Of a stretch of DNA of 64,000 nt, positions 34,301 through 45,400 are shown one piece after another. The stretch's first letter is position 1. Each line of letters starts with the position of its first letter. Location: positions 11,834,947 to 11,898,946 of the forward strand of contig NC_134937.1 of the NCBI RefSeq assembly GCF_051020765.1, given 5' to 3'. The notes under the pieces were generated by a model. That model saw only the letters and a program-made list of their open reading frames with translations. It did no database searches and had not been told where the DNA came from. Source of the DNA: Lasioglossum baleicum. Its lineage: Eukaryota; Arthropoda; Insecta; Hymenoptera; Halictidae. The position numbers and the translations under genes are program-made.

Positions 34301-35825
34301 CTAAATATGTCGAGTAATTATTGCCGTAACGTCACTTCACTCGACTCGTATTTTTGACTCCGACACAGCCTTCTGCTGTGTCGGACCTTGCTTGTATGTA
34401 CCAGACCGATTGGAGCCGGTATTCGGCGTCGATACATTGAGAGGGGTGGTTCATTGAGACCTGTTCACTCGTATTGCCATTCTCTCTGTTCGTCATCCTA
34501 CCCACGTCATCTCAATGGATTGCGTTGCCTGGTGGCAGGTAGTTGGCAGAGAAATTCTCTGTTCGTCATCCTACCCACGTCATCTCAATGGATTGCGTTG
34601 CCTGGTGGCAGGTAGTTGGCAGAGAGATGGTGTTACGTTTGAACACTTCTCACTGTCCATTCCTCCTGGTGAGGACACGTCGGGTATCGGCTCTGACCGG
34701 AGCTGCACTGCAAGCATTGTACGCGCCGCGTCACCTTCGAACCAGAGCCTTCTGCTCGGGTTCGCTCTTATTTTTTACTTTGAAAGAATCAGAGCCTTCT
34801 GCCTGATTCGCCTTTGAACCCCCGTGGATCGGAGACTTCTTCTCCGATTCACACCTTTTGCTCCGCGATAATTGCTCGACTTGCGTGCGTAATTTAGTAT
34901 AATTCCATCGACTTGCGTGCGTTAGTTATTAAGATTGTATATCGTCGTTCTAAATATGTCGAGTAATTATTGTCTTAAATTCACGTTACTCGTTTTCTTG
35001 ATTCCGACACAGCCTTCTGCTGTGTCGGACCTTGCTTGTATGTACCAGACCGATTGGAGCCGGTATTCGGCGTCGATACATTGAGAGGGGTGGTTCATTG
35101 AGACCTGTTCACTCGTATTGCCATTCTCTCTGTTCGTCATCCTACCCACGTCATCTCAATGGATTGCGTTGCCTGGTGGCAGGTAGTTGGCAGAGAAATT
35201 CTCTGTTCGTCATCCTACCCACGTCATCTCAATGGATTGCGTTGCCTGGTGGCAGGTAGTTGGCAGAGAGATGGTGTTACGTTTGAACACTTCTCACTGT
35301 CCATTCCTCTTGGTGAGGACACGTCGGGTATCGGCTCTGACCGGAGCTGCACTGCAAGCATTGTACGCGCCGCGTCACCTTCGAACCAGAGCCTTCTGCT
35401 CTGGTTCGCTCTTGTTTCTCACTTTGAAAGAATCAGAGCCTTCTGCCTGATTTGCCTTTAATCCCCCGTGGATCGGAGACTTCTTCTCCGATTCACACCT
35501 TTTGCTCCGCGATAATTGCTCGACTTGCGTGCGTAATTTAGTATAAGTGCGTCGCTGTAAGAAAGGGAGCCAGAAGGAATATTGCATTCGTTCTGACTCC
35601 CTTTCGGGTCTCTCGTGCAGCAACCTCCTCGTGGTGTGACCTGGGCAATCGCTATTATCCTTTATTTGTAAGAACTTCTAGTCTCTTATGAATAAAGGAT
35701 AATACCGAGCTAATAGCTGCACATTGCACATGTACAATTTTCGATAAGATTGTGTACTAGAATTTAAGACTTGCGAGATATAGAAACATATGTATTTCAT
35801 TAAATTGTATGTGAATTTACTTTGA
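31371..35825 (+). repeat. Array 2, block 3
   Basis: 4455 bp. Leader 31379-31647, minisatellite 31648-33373, purine-rich module 33375-33560, second leader, three T modules (33665, 34309, 34958) and end module from 35551. It carries a diagnostic shortened minisatellite unit at about 32400 that is also present in block 4 at about 36855. It has a one-base change in the left arm of the long end hairpin (about 35652). Confidence 0.9.
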
Positions 35826-38800
35826 GATAGCTTGCTGTCGGCCAAGGGTACATCAATGCTTTCTGCGTTTACCCTTGGCCCGCCTTGAGTTCGTTATTTC
35901 AATCAGTGATCTCGACAATTTGTATTTCTGTATTTCCAATTGTTTGCATCGGGACTTTCACAAGTCCCGCTTCGAAACATTTTCATATCTTGTCTGAAAT
36001 TGGTATTCCTCCGATCGGAGGTCCCCCAGGGGCTCACTCACGGATGGTGCCGTGAGTGAGTACGGGGTGTCGCGTCCCCGGGGTACCCGAATCGCCTATA
36101 GGCCGCACTCGTGTGCGGGGTTTGTTTGGCTCTCGTGAGCTGGTTAGATTCGCACTCGTGTGCGGGGTTTGTTTGGCTCTCGTGAGCTGGTTAGATTCGC
36201 ACTCGTGTGCGGGGTTTGTTTGGCTCTCGTGAGCTGGTTAGATTCGCACCCGTGTGCGGGGTAATTTTGTCTCTCGTGAGCTGGTGTTAGGTTGGCTCTC
36301 GTGAGCTGGTTAGATTTGCACTCGTGTGCGGGGTTTGTTTGGCTCTCGTGAGCTGGTTAGATTCGCACTCGTGTGCGGGGTTTGTTTGGCTCTCGTGAGC
36401 TGGTTAGATTCGCACTCGTGTGCGGGGTTTGTTTGGCTCTCGTGAGCTGGTTAGATTCGCACCCGTGTGCGGGGTAATTTTGGCTCTCGTGAGCTGGTGT
36501 TAGGTTGGCTCTCGTGAGCTGGTTAGATTTGCACTCGTGTGCGGGGTTTGTTTGGCTCTCGTGAGCTGGTTAGATTCGCACTCGTGTGCGGGGTTTGTTT
36601 GGCTCTCGTGAGCTGGTTAGATTTGCACTCGTGTGCGGGGTTTGTTTGGCTCTCGTGAGCTGGTTAGATTCGCACTCGTGTGCGGGGTTTGTTTGGCTCT
36701 CGTGAGCTGGTGTTAGGTTGGCTCTCGTGAGCTGGTTAGATTTGCACTCGTGTGCGGGGTTTGTTTGGCTCTCGTGAGCTGGTTAGATTCGCACCCGTGT
36801 GCGGGGTAATTTTGGCTCTCGTGAGCTGGTGTTAGGTTGGCTCTCGTGAGCTGGTTAGATTTGCACTCGTGAGCTGGTTAGATTCGCACTCGTGTGCGGG
36901 GTTTGTTTGGCTCTCGTGAGCTGGTTAGATTCGCACCCGTGTGCGGGGTAATTTTGGCTCTCGTGAGCTGGTGTTAGGTTGGCTCTCGTGAGCTGGTTAG
37001 ATTTGCACTCGTGTGCGGGGTTTGTTTGGCTCTCGTGAGCTGGTTAGATTCGCACTCGTGTGCAGGGTTTGTTTGGCTCTCGTGAGCTGGTTAGATTTGC
37101 ACTCGTGTGCGGGGTTTGTTTGGCTCTCGTGAGCTGGTTAGATTCGCACTCGTGTGCGGGGTTTGTTTGGCTCTCGTGAGCTGGTTAGATTTGCACTCGT
37201 GTGCGGGGTTTGTTTGGCTCTCGTGAGCTGGTTAGATTCGCACTCGTGTGCGGGGTTTGTTTGGCTCTCGTGAGCTGGTTAGATTCGCACCCGTGTGCGG
37301 GGTAATTTTGGCTCTCGTGAGCTGGTGTTAGGTTGGCTCTCGTGAGCTGGTTAGATTTGCACTCGTGTGCGGGGTTTGTTTGGCTCGCGTGAGCTGGTTA
37401 GATTCGCACCCGTGTGCGGGGTAATTTTGGCTCTCGTGAGCTGGTGTTAGGTTGGCTCTCGTGAGCTGGTTAGATTCGCACTCGTGTGCGGGGTTTGTTT
37501 GGCTCTCGTGAGCTGGTGTTAGGTTTGCTCTCGTGTGCAGGGTTATGTATTGTTATGTCTAACTATATTATTAGTCTGTTTCAGCTAGAATACACCAAGA
37601 AGAAGTCATACCAAGAAGAAGACATACCAAGAAGAGGACACACCAAGAAGAGGACACACCGAGAAGAGGACACACCAAGAAGAGGACACACCAAGAAGAG
37701 GACGTACCACGAAGTTGTAGTTTTATTCGCCGAGGGAGGTCCCCCAGGGGCTCACTCACGGATGCGGCCGTGAGTGAGTACGGGGTGTCGCGTCCCCGGG
37801 GTACCCGAATCGCCGATAGGCCGCACCCGAGTAAGTCGAGTAATTATTGTCTTAAATTCACGTTACTCGTTTTCTTGATTCCGACACAGCCTTCTGCTGT
37901 GTCGGACCTTGCTTGTATGTACCAGACCGATTGGAGCCGGTATTCGGCGTCGATACATTGAGAGGGGTGGTTCATTGAGACCTTTTCACTCGTATTGCCA
38001 TTCTCTCTGTTCGTCATCCTACCCACGTCATCTCAATGGATTGCGTTGCCTGGTGGCAGGTAGTTGGCAGAGAAATTCTCTGTTCGTCATCCTACCCACG
38101 TCATCTCAATGGATTGCGTTGCCTGGTGGCAGGTAGTTGGCAGAGAGATGGTGTTACGTTTGAACACTTCTCACTGTCCATTCCTCTTGGTGAGGACACG
38201 TCGGGTATCGGGTCTGACCGGAGCTGCACTGCAAGCATTGTACGCGCCGCGTCACTTTCGAACCAGAGCCTTCTGCTCTGGTTCGCTCTTATTTTTTACT
38301 TTGAAAGAATCAGAGCCTTCTGCCTGATTCGCCTTTGAACCCCCGTGGATCGGAGACTTCTTCTCCGATTCACACCTTTTGCTCCGCGATAATTGCTCGA
38401 CTTGCGTGCGTAATTTAGTATAATTCCATCGACTTGCGTGCGTAATTTAGTATAATTCCATCGACTTGCGTGCGTTAGTTATTAAGATTGTATATCGTCG
38501 TTCTAAATATGTCGAGTAATTATTGCCGTAACGTCACTTTACTCGACTCGTATTTTTGACTCCGACACAGCCTTCTGCTGTGTCGGACCTTGCTTGTATG
38601 TACCAGACCGATTGGAGCCGGTATTCGGCGTCGATACATTGAGAGGGGTGGTTCATTGAGACCTGTTCACTCGTATTGCCATTCTCTCTGTTCGTAATCC
38701 TACCCACGTTACCTCAATGCTTTGCGTTGCCTGGTGGCAGGTAGTTGGCAGAGAAATTCTCTGTTCGTCATCCTACCCACGTCATCTCAATGCATTGCGT

Positions 38801-39285
38801 TGCCTGGTGGCAGGTAGTTGGCAGAGAGATGGTGTTACGTTTGAACACTTCTCACTGTCTATTACTCTTGGTGAGGACACGTCAGGTATCGGCTCTGACC
38901 GGAGCTGCACTGCAAGTATTGTACGCGCCGCGTCACCTTCGAACTAGAGCCTTCTGCTCTGGTTCGCTCTTGTTTTTCACTTTGAAAGAATCAGAGCCTT
39001 CTGCCTGATTTGCCTTGAATCCCCCGTGGATCGGAGACTTCTTCTCCGATTCACACCTTTTGCTCCGCGATAATTACTCAACATACTTGCGTAATTTAGT
39101 ATAAGTCCGTTGTTGTAAGAAAGGGAGCCAGAAGGAATGCTGCATTCGTTCTGACTCCCTTTCGGGTCTCTCGTGCAGCAACCTCCTCGTGGTGAGACCT
39201 GGGCAATCGGTATTATCCTCTATTTGTAAGAACTTCTAGTGTCTTATGAATAAAGGATAATAGCGAGCTAATAGCTGCACGTTTA
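35826..39285 (+). repeat. Array 2, block 4 (right border)
   Basis: 3460 bp. Leader, minisatellite 36103-37543, purine-rich module 37545-37735, second leader, two T modules (37835, 38511) and end module 39112-39285. The second T module and end module are the most divergent copies, as expected at an array edge. In the long end hairpin both arms differ from the other blocks. Confidence 0.9.
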
Positions 39286-39663
39286 ATAAATATGTTGATT
39301 TTCAATAAATTCTATTCCCATACCTATTGTATTCCATAACAGTTTGCAATTTCACCCCTTTCTTCAGAACAAAATATATGTATTATCCAAGCTGATTTGC
39401 CCCGGGCGTGAACAATGTCATATATCGTCTGGTTCTATTTAGGTAAAGAGACGAGATAGCATTTCGTCGGTGATAGTATTATAAGGCAATTACAGAATGG
39501 GTAATGTGAGCATTCTATACTATATCTTATTCTTCTTCTAATACTTGACGAGTATCTCGTCGGTGGTAGAACTTTTAGCGATGTGGTATTTTAGATCACT
39601 GTAAGTTCCACGTTATCCTCGCGCCCGTCGCGCCCGGTTACCGGCCCGAGCAGATATACACAG

Positions 39664-39704
39664 GGGCTGGCAGTCTTTAATAGTATCTCGTCGGTGGTAG
39701 AACA
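39664..39704. repeat. Right inverted-repeat copy flanking the double array
   Basis: GGCTGGCAGTCTTTAATAGT followed by ATCTCGTCGGTGGTAGAAC is the reverse complement of 7467-7506. Confidence 0.75.
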
Positions 39705-39945
39705 CACGCAATAATAATGTCATGAGCAGTTTGAGCATGAACGATGGGGAAGAATAGATAGGATACTAGATTATATTGTATATATCTGTGCTTGCAAGGA
39801 AAAAAAATATTGAGCTTTATAGTCATTTATAGTTTATAGTATAGGATTTACGTATTTACCAGATAAAAAGTCGGCTAAAAAAAATGATGCAATTTAATCG
39901 ATGGCCTATACAGAGGGTCCATTCCGTTGCACGCATACTGCGCAT

Positions 39946-39994
39946 ACACTGTATAGTGTAGTATAAGAGTCTCTATGCATACACTATACAGTGT
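39946..39994. repeat. Short perfect inverted repeat
   Basis: ACACTGTATAGTGTA (39946-39960) and TACACTATACAGTGT (39980-39994) are exact reverse complements with a 19-base spacer. Each arm is itself nearly palindromic. Function unknown. Confidence 0.8.
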
Positions 39995-40130
39995 ACGGAA
40001 TTGTTGGATTGACGGAATTCTTTGTTGGATGGTGTGTACACCACTGTAACTGATTTTCCAGCCCTTTCAGCATCGTTGATCGGTCTAATATGATACAAAA
40101 TAACATTAATAATAACACTGTATTTTGTTA

Positions 40131-40320
40131 GGGCTCACAGTGGCTCAGTGGGTGCAGCGCGCGTGAGCGCGCGCCTGCGGACGCGGACTCCCGTGGTCGC
40201 GCAGGTTCAATCCCGATGCCGGCACCTGTGGAAGTATTCAATGTGCCTTGTAAAAACTGTGGTGACCCAAGGTCTAGTGATTGAAACGTGAGGAACATGA
40301 ATTCCGTGAAGATGAACAAT
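40131..40320 (+). mobile_element. tRNA-derived SINE-like sequence
   Basis: The head has an A-box-like GTGGCTCAGTGGG (40139-40151) and a B box GGTTCAATCCC (40204-40214), the internal RNA polymerase III promoter of tRNA genes. They are 60 bases apart with a GC-rich palindrome GCGCGCGTGAGCGCGCGC between. No full cloverleaf with CCA-ready acceptor stem forms, and an unrelated tail (GGTGACCCAAGGTCTAGTG) follows. This fits a tRNA-derived SINE better than a functional tRNA gene. Confidence 0.6.
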
Positions 40321-41404
40321 TAGAGCGCGACTTAGACGCGAGTTGGCACAGTCGGCCAATAGACAGTTGGCGCGCCGGTCCTCGTTTTTCTATTTGTTCA
40401 CGCTTAAATAATTATTTATTTATCTGATTTAAAATTATAGGTCAAACTCTAACCTTCTAATAAAATGTAGGGGAGAATTTATTATATTAATTTTCCGGTA
40501 CAGAACTAGTAGTACTTGCTAATTCATGTGCACAAACACTTTAGTTTTAGGCATTTATTTTACAAATCACTCTATATGTACATGTAATGATATATATCAT
40601 TGTATATATACAGTGTACAAATTACTAGAGATAAAAATAATGTTTCGTAATGATTTCGATTAGTAATGTATGGTTTATTGCTACTTGATAATTGGTAAAA
40701 CAATACATTGAACTTATAATCGTTCTCTTCACATGTACAAATAAAACACTCGGGAGGAGTGCGCCGGATATTAGTCTTGCGACTATATATTTACTAGTGC
40801 GTTTGGTAAATTATAGGAACGTAAGTTATTATTAGTGTTTGAGCTAGCAACATGAGCAATCAAATGTTCGAACTTGATGAGCAATATTGACGAATTGTTG
40901 CTGTGAGCACGAAAACTTTGTAACTTATTCAGGAGAAGAAAGAATGGTTTCAGAATTATAATATTACTCGAAAAGGTACTTCGGTTACTTATGTATACGG
41001 CGCTCAATATTTGTTTCGCAAACGATACTCGATCGTTACAAAATTGGTACTTGCAGGATATGATTTTTGCATTCTCTCGTTCTCGTTTCATATTGCTTCA
41101 CAGAGTGTTAACACAGTACTCACAGTATTCGGAATACTCTTTTCACCGTACTCCGACGTTGAATCGCGTTACACGGTAAACCGTTAATAAACAAAGTGAA
41201 ATAAAGAAATGTCTCGTTATAATTTATAAATAGTAAAAAAATAAAAAATCGGACCGCACGATATGTCAGGATTTTGATATTGCTGGATACTGGCAAAAGT
41301 GAACAATGTTTATGTTCGATATGCATTCGCAGTCTCGCAACGTTAATCGAATGAAATTTCTATCGTCAGTCCGTTAAACGTAATCGTTAACTTCCGATTT
41401 GTTT
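40321..41404. other. Intergenic, no gene seen
   Basis: AT-rich sequence with short frames only. No family recognised. Confidence 0.4.
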
Positions 41405-41412
41405 ATTACTAG

Positions 41413-41656
41413 TAGAGGTGTGCGGACGTCCGAGATATCGGACTCGGTCGGACTGCTTCAAGGTGTTATTATAGTTATACTGGGTCCGAAATTGCAATTG
41501 TATCGAACTGCCCGACAATATCGGACCATCCAACAGTATCGGACTACCCGAGCGTTCGATTGTTACGGACGCCCGACCGAGACCGCCCAACTTCGACGGA
41601 CCGACCCGAACACTCGGACGTCCGAAACATAAGACAGGACAGTCTGCACACTCCTG
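41413..41656. mobile_element. Non-autonomous hAT-type MITE with intact 8-bp target-site duplication
   Basis: 244 bp. Ends TAGAGGTGTGCGGA and TCTGCACACTCCTG are imperfect inverted repeats of the hAT type (core GGTGTGC). The flanks ATTACTAG (41405-41412) and ATTACTAG (41657-41664) are a perfect 8-bp duplication. The interior is built from many CGGAC/GTCCG-type motifs and has no coding capacity. Confidence 0.85.
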
Positions 41657-41660
41657 ATTA

Positions 41661-41857
41661 CTAGACAGCGGATTTTATGAATTTATGACAAAAATGTGTA
41701 ATTTAAATCGGTAAAAAAATTAGATGAATTTAGAGATGCTGTTACATTATTTTTAACCCATTAAACATATCTAGACGGAAAATAAATTTCCATTTCATTC
41801 CAATATGTTGCAATTCAGGTAGAAAATTTTTATCTTGCATAAAGATCTAGAGTCTAG
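41661..41857. mobile_element. MITE of the TAGACTGCGGAT family, copy 1
   Basis: About 197 bp with ends CTAGACAGCGGATTTTATG and AAAGATCTAGAGTCTAG. It shares its interior (GACAAAAATGTGTA; TTGCAATTCAGGTAGAAAA) with copies at 47326 and 49673. The hAT MITE inserted exactly at its left edge. Terminal CTAG suggests TA-type target duplication. Confidence 0.75.
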
Positions 41858-42433
41858 TTATTACTAGATGTAGTTATTACTCTCTTTTCTCAGTCCGCAA
41901 TTTTCCTTCGATGAACCGGTGTTCGTCAACTTTGTACAAATATAATACATATATACAATATACATATATATTGTATATATACATACAATATTAATAAAAT
42001 ATATATAATGTAACAATAGTTATTGTTATTTTCCTAAATGTAAATAGAATAATAAAAATATGATAGATTATTAAATATATAATACGTCGCGATTTCATTT
42101 TTGATTAAATCTTCAATTCTTGCGAAATGCGGATCGATTAAAATGACCGCCCTAGCCTCTGATCTATCGCGTGAGACTAACGTCAGCATGATAGAAACCT
42201 GCATTATTTAGTGACACGTGAAATAGTGTTGCTTTTTTATGGATACTGTATATCAATTTTACAGCTAATACGTATAGTCTCTACGCCCCACAGCCAAAAG
42301 ATTTGGACTTCGTTGGATTTGTTTCCTTCTTTAGCAGCTACTTGCTTCCCTCCCCTCCCAAGTAATTTACCATTGGTGAGTCCCACGTGATGGATTAATT
42401 CGAAAGTATGACCCACGATCGGACCCTAATTTA
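41858..42433. other. Intergenic AT-rich sequence, 3' flank of the glycosyltransferase
   Basis: Contains an AT dinucleotide-rich tract at about 41940-42010 and several AATAAA-like hexamers. No coding signal. Confidence 0.4.
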
Positions 42434-45400
42434 TTAAAATGTGTCACCGCAATTCTTGAAGACCCGCGGGCAATGTTGCCTCGCGATGATGGCGTACGGG
42501 ACGTTGCTGTTCACGTGGACCGGCTTGGATTTACTCAGCTTATTCCACACGTGGATGGCGATCGAGTTCTCCAACATCTTCATCGTCGCGTTTTTGTCCT
42601 TCGTCTCGAAGTATTTTCTCCATTTCCTAAAGTGAATCGGATAGAACGTCGATGGCGAGAACACCTTGAACCCCTGACAGCGAGTGGTGGTCATTTCTCT
42701 AACCTGGGACACCATCAAACCATTTTATTAGAAGAACACTTTCAACAGCATTTTATTAGAAGAACACTTTTACGAGAGCAATTTCAACGTTCACGTGTAT
42801 TCGTGATAAAACTAGCAACATGGTTGTAATCATTACATCGTAATGTCGTCCTCTGATATAATCTAATCATTCATGGTACAGTGTCTCCTATCAAAAGAAC
42901 ACGAGAACTCTGTATACATAGAGATCTATAAAGATATCATTATCGATTACTCACGAGCTTCGTGGAGCAGAGTTTCTGCAAGGTCCTGGTGATGACCCCC
43001 GGGCCATTGTTGCCCCAAATGTTGCCGCGATAGTTCGCCTTCAAGTCCTGAATACACAAATCAGCAACTCGACGACCGAAGGGAGTTAGGTCGAATCCTA
43101 TAACTCCGGCGGCGATGTCGTCCCAGCCCTCTGCTCCGGCGAAGTTGGTCAAATTCACCAGGGACCTGTCGAAATTGCGCTTCATTCAATATAATTATTA
43201 ACCAAAAATTCAGTAACGAATATAAACGTACGATTTGGTTCGATGTTTTCACGTATTGATTTCTATGCTTATGTATATCTGTGGTTGTAAGGAAATAGCC
43301 GCACGTCACAATTTCAAACAATACAAGTTTATAATTGAGCTTTGTAGTATAAGATTTACATATTTACCAGAAAAAAGTCATAAAAACAAATTCGAAAGGC
43401 TAGAAAAAATAATGCAATTTTACCGATGTCCGTTGTGAAGAAAACTTTGAGCGGCAATATTTCGAAAGTGAAAGATAATGAACGATTATGGGTATAAAAA
43501 AAGAAGACTATAGACTATATGTATTTGTTTCAACCTTAAATGGCCATCCGGTATCACTGTGCAACGGTATCGAAGACAAAAATATGTAGGAGAAAATGAA
43601 ACACATGTCACGCTTCTCTGCAACCAAGGCCTCCCGAGCTTCAAGGCCCCTCAAAGAGTATACTAATAGTTATGGGACAATTATAGGCTAGCTAGACACT
43701 TGAGACATTTATCGATGAAACACTGTATCTATTTCACTGTATCTATTTCATTGTATTTATTTCCACCTAAAATGGCCGTTCGGTATCACTGTGCAACGGT
43801 ATCGAAGACAAAAATAGTAGAAAATGAAAATTTTTATCGATTAGTAATTATGTAGCTTCTGTATTGTTTGCTAGTGATAAGTGACAACAGGCTGATTTGT
43901 AAATTTGATGAGTGACCATGATTCGTAAATCAGATCTAATTTGTGTTCAATCTGAGCTGCTTTAAGTGCAAGAATTAGTTTCGTTTTGACGTCGGAGGGA
44001 TTGGTAAATGAAGGATAATTGAATGATTAGCTCACGTAGTGACGACGACGTCCAAGTCCAAATAAATGCCGCCGAATTTCCACAGGGTCAGATATCTCAG
44101 TATGTCTGACATGTGGCTCCTCGGCCATTGACTCCTCTTCAGCACGTCGCCTTTGTACCATTGTTCCAAGGGTGTTTTCTTCACATACTCCTCGGCAAAG
44201 ATCCGCCTGATCTTGACGTTTGGATAGGTGAGCAGCTGATTGAACATCTCCTGCGACCGGTTCGAAATCCCTGATTGCGAGAGGAAGAAAAGGTAGATGT
44301 TCATGCTAGGATTCATCTTCGCTGCTGATTCCACGGCACATGCTTGTCGAGCGTTCAACACGAGACCGGCATCGTCGAAGCATGATGTCTCGTGGAAGAA
44401 GATGTTCTTGTCCTTTATCGGCTTGTCGAATTCTGAAACAGAGCGACGTGTTTTGAAAAGATTCCGCGGAATTCGCGGAGCACACTCGGCGTTCGCATTG
44501 CACAGAAAGTAGATCAAGGTTCTTTAAATGTAAATGTTCTAGTTTTCTTCTAATAGTTTCAATAATTCGACAAAAATGCAACAATATTTTTCAATCCTCC
44601 CAACGGAGGTTCGATTCTCACTCATTCACTATTAAGTGCTATGATTGGCTTCGAGACCCAACTGAGATTTTATTTTGAAGTTGGTTCCCGATAATTCTGA
44701 ATTTTCCGATACCTTAATTTGCTTTTTTCTATTTTGGTAACGGGTACAATGATCTTCATTCAAAATAAAAATTGTCTGCATCGATCGCAAGGCACAGACA
44801 CCGAATAAAAATTCGTCAAAATTTCTTTTGTCTTCCTACTGTTTTGTGTCTCGGCAATTTAATTTTGTTTCGAGTCCGTGAAGTCCGCAGTCTGATAATA
44901 AGTGGATAATGTAATTAAAGATAGTAGATAATGATTAAAATAGAGATTTTTTTAATTTAAAAAAAAATCATTGCTTTATCTCGTTTCTATCGAATGTTCT
45001 TTAATGTTGAGAAAAACTTCATTACTTCGTCCCGCTGTGCGGCGGCAACGCGATTGTATATTGACATGCAAGGCAGCGTGGTAGCCGTAACATGAATTAT
45101 TCTGTCGTGCAACTAGGATTCGTATCGATTACACTTTAAATTATTACGATCGTGAATCCGCTGCGTGCGATCGTTCGTCAATGGAGGTCGGCACGCGTAC
45201 GGGGAATATAAATTACAGGTGTGTCGCGAATCAGAGGCGCAGTTGCGCCGAGTGAAAGCGTCGAGCTTTGCCGAGACACCCTGTAGTGCTCTATACGATA
45301 CGCTTTGCTCTAGAAACATGACAGCATTAAATTTATTTTGCGCGAAACTTAAATGATAACGATAAAGGCTAGACAAGCGGATGTTTTTGCGAAATATGAA

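Larger units (their letters stand above)
24575..39285 (+). repeat. Array 2: four composite hairpin-rich blocks
   Basis: Four blocks in the same orientation: block 1 24575-27389, block 2 27390-31370, block 3 31371-35825 (4455 bp) and block 4 35826-39285. The order in each is leader hairpins, 47-bp hairpin minisatellite, 16-bp purine-rich minisatellite, second leader, two or three 0.6-kb T modules, and end module. T modules total ten (2, 3, 3, 2). Rare variants are shared between the second half of block 2 and of block 3, and between the first half of block 3 and of block 4, all at an offset of 4455 bp, so the array grew by unequal exchange. Open frames here are short, overlap on several frames and use low-complexity repeats; none is called. 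No homology to rDNA, tRNA or histone genes was recognised. Confidence 0.95.
39286..40130. other. Right flank of the arrays; no gene
   Basis: AT-rich sequence with AATAAA at about 39282 and 39303, just after the last end module. It contains three related fragments with TCTCGTCGGTGGTAGAAC: about 39548-39576, 39664-39704, and a weaker one at 39453-39480. A short CpG-rich stretch lies at about 39618-39650. No coding signal. Confidence 0.5.

Noticed and set aside
24575..39285. Many plus- and minus-strand open frames of 60-130 codons in array 2 (for example 25524-25811, 26074-26376, 28861-29253)
   Set aside because: They overlap each other in different frames, run through minisatellites and hairpins, often lack a good start context, and show no domain. 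They recur only because the blocks are repeated.
24575..39285. Ribosomal DNA spacer or histone cluster
   Set aside because: The tandem structure invited this, but no rRNA, 5S or histone sequence is visible in or between the blocks.
7930..39285. Known hymenopteran sex-determination locus
   Set aside because: A large non-coding repeat region between conserved genes is suggestive, but no csd/fem coding sequence is present and I could not match the flanking genes to any described non-coding sex locus.
40131..40232. Functional tRNA gene
   Set aside because: A and B boxes are present, but the distance, long GC-rich palindrome and lack of a paired acceptor stem do not give a cloverleaf; a SINE head fits better.
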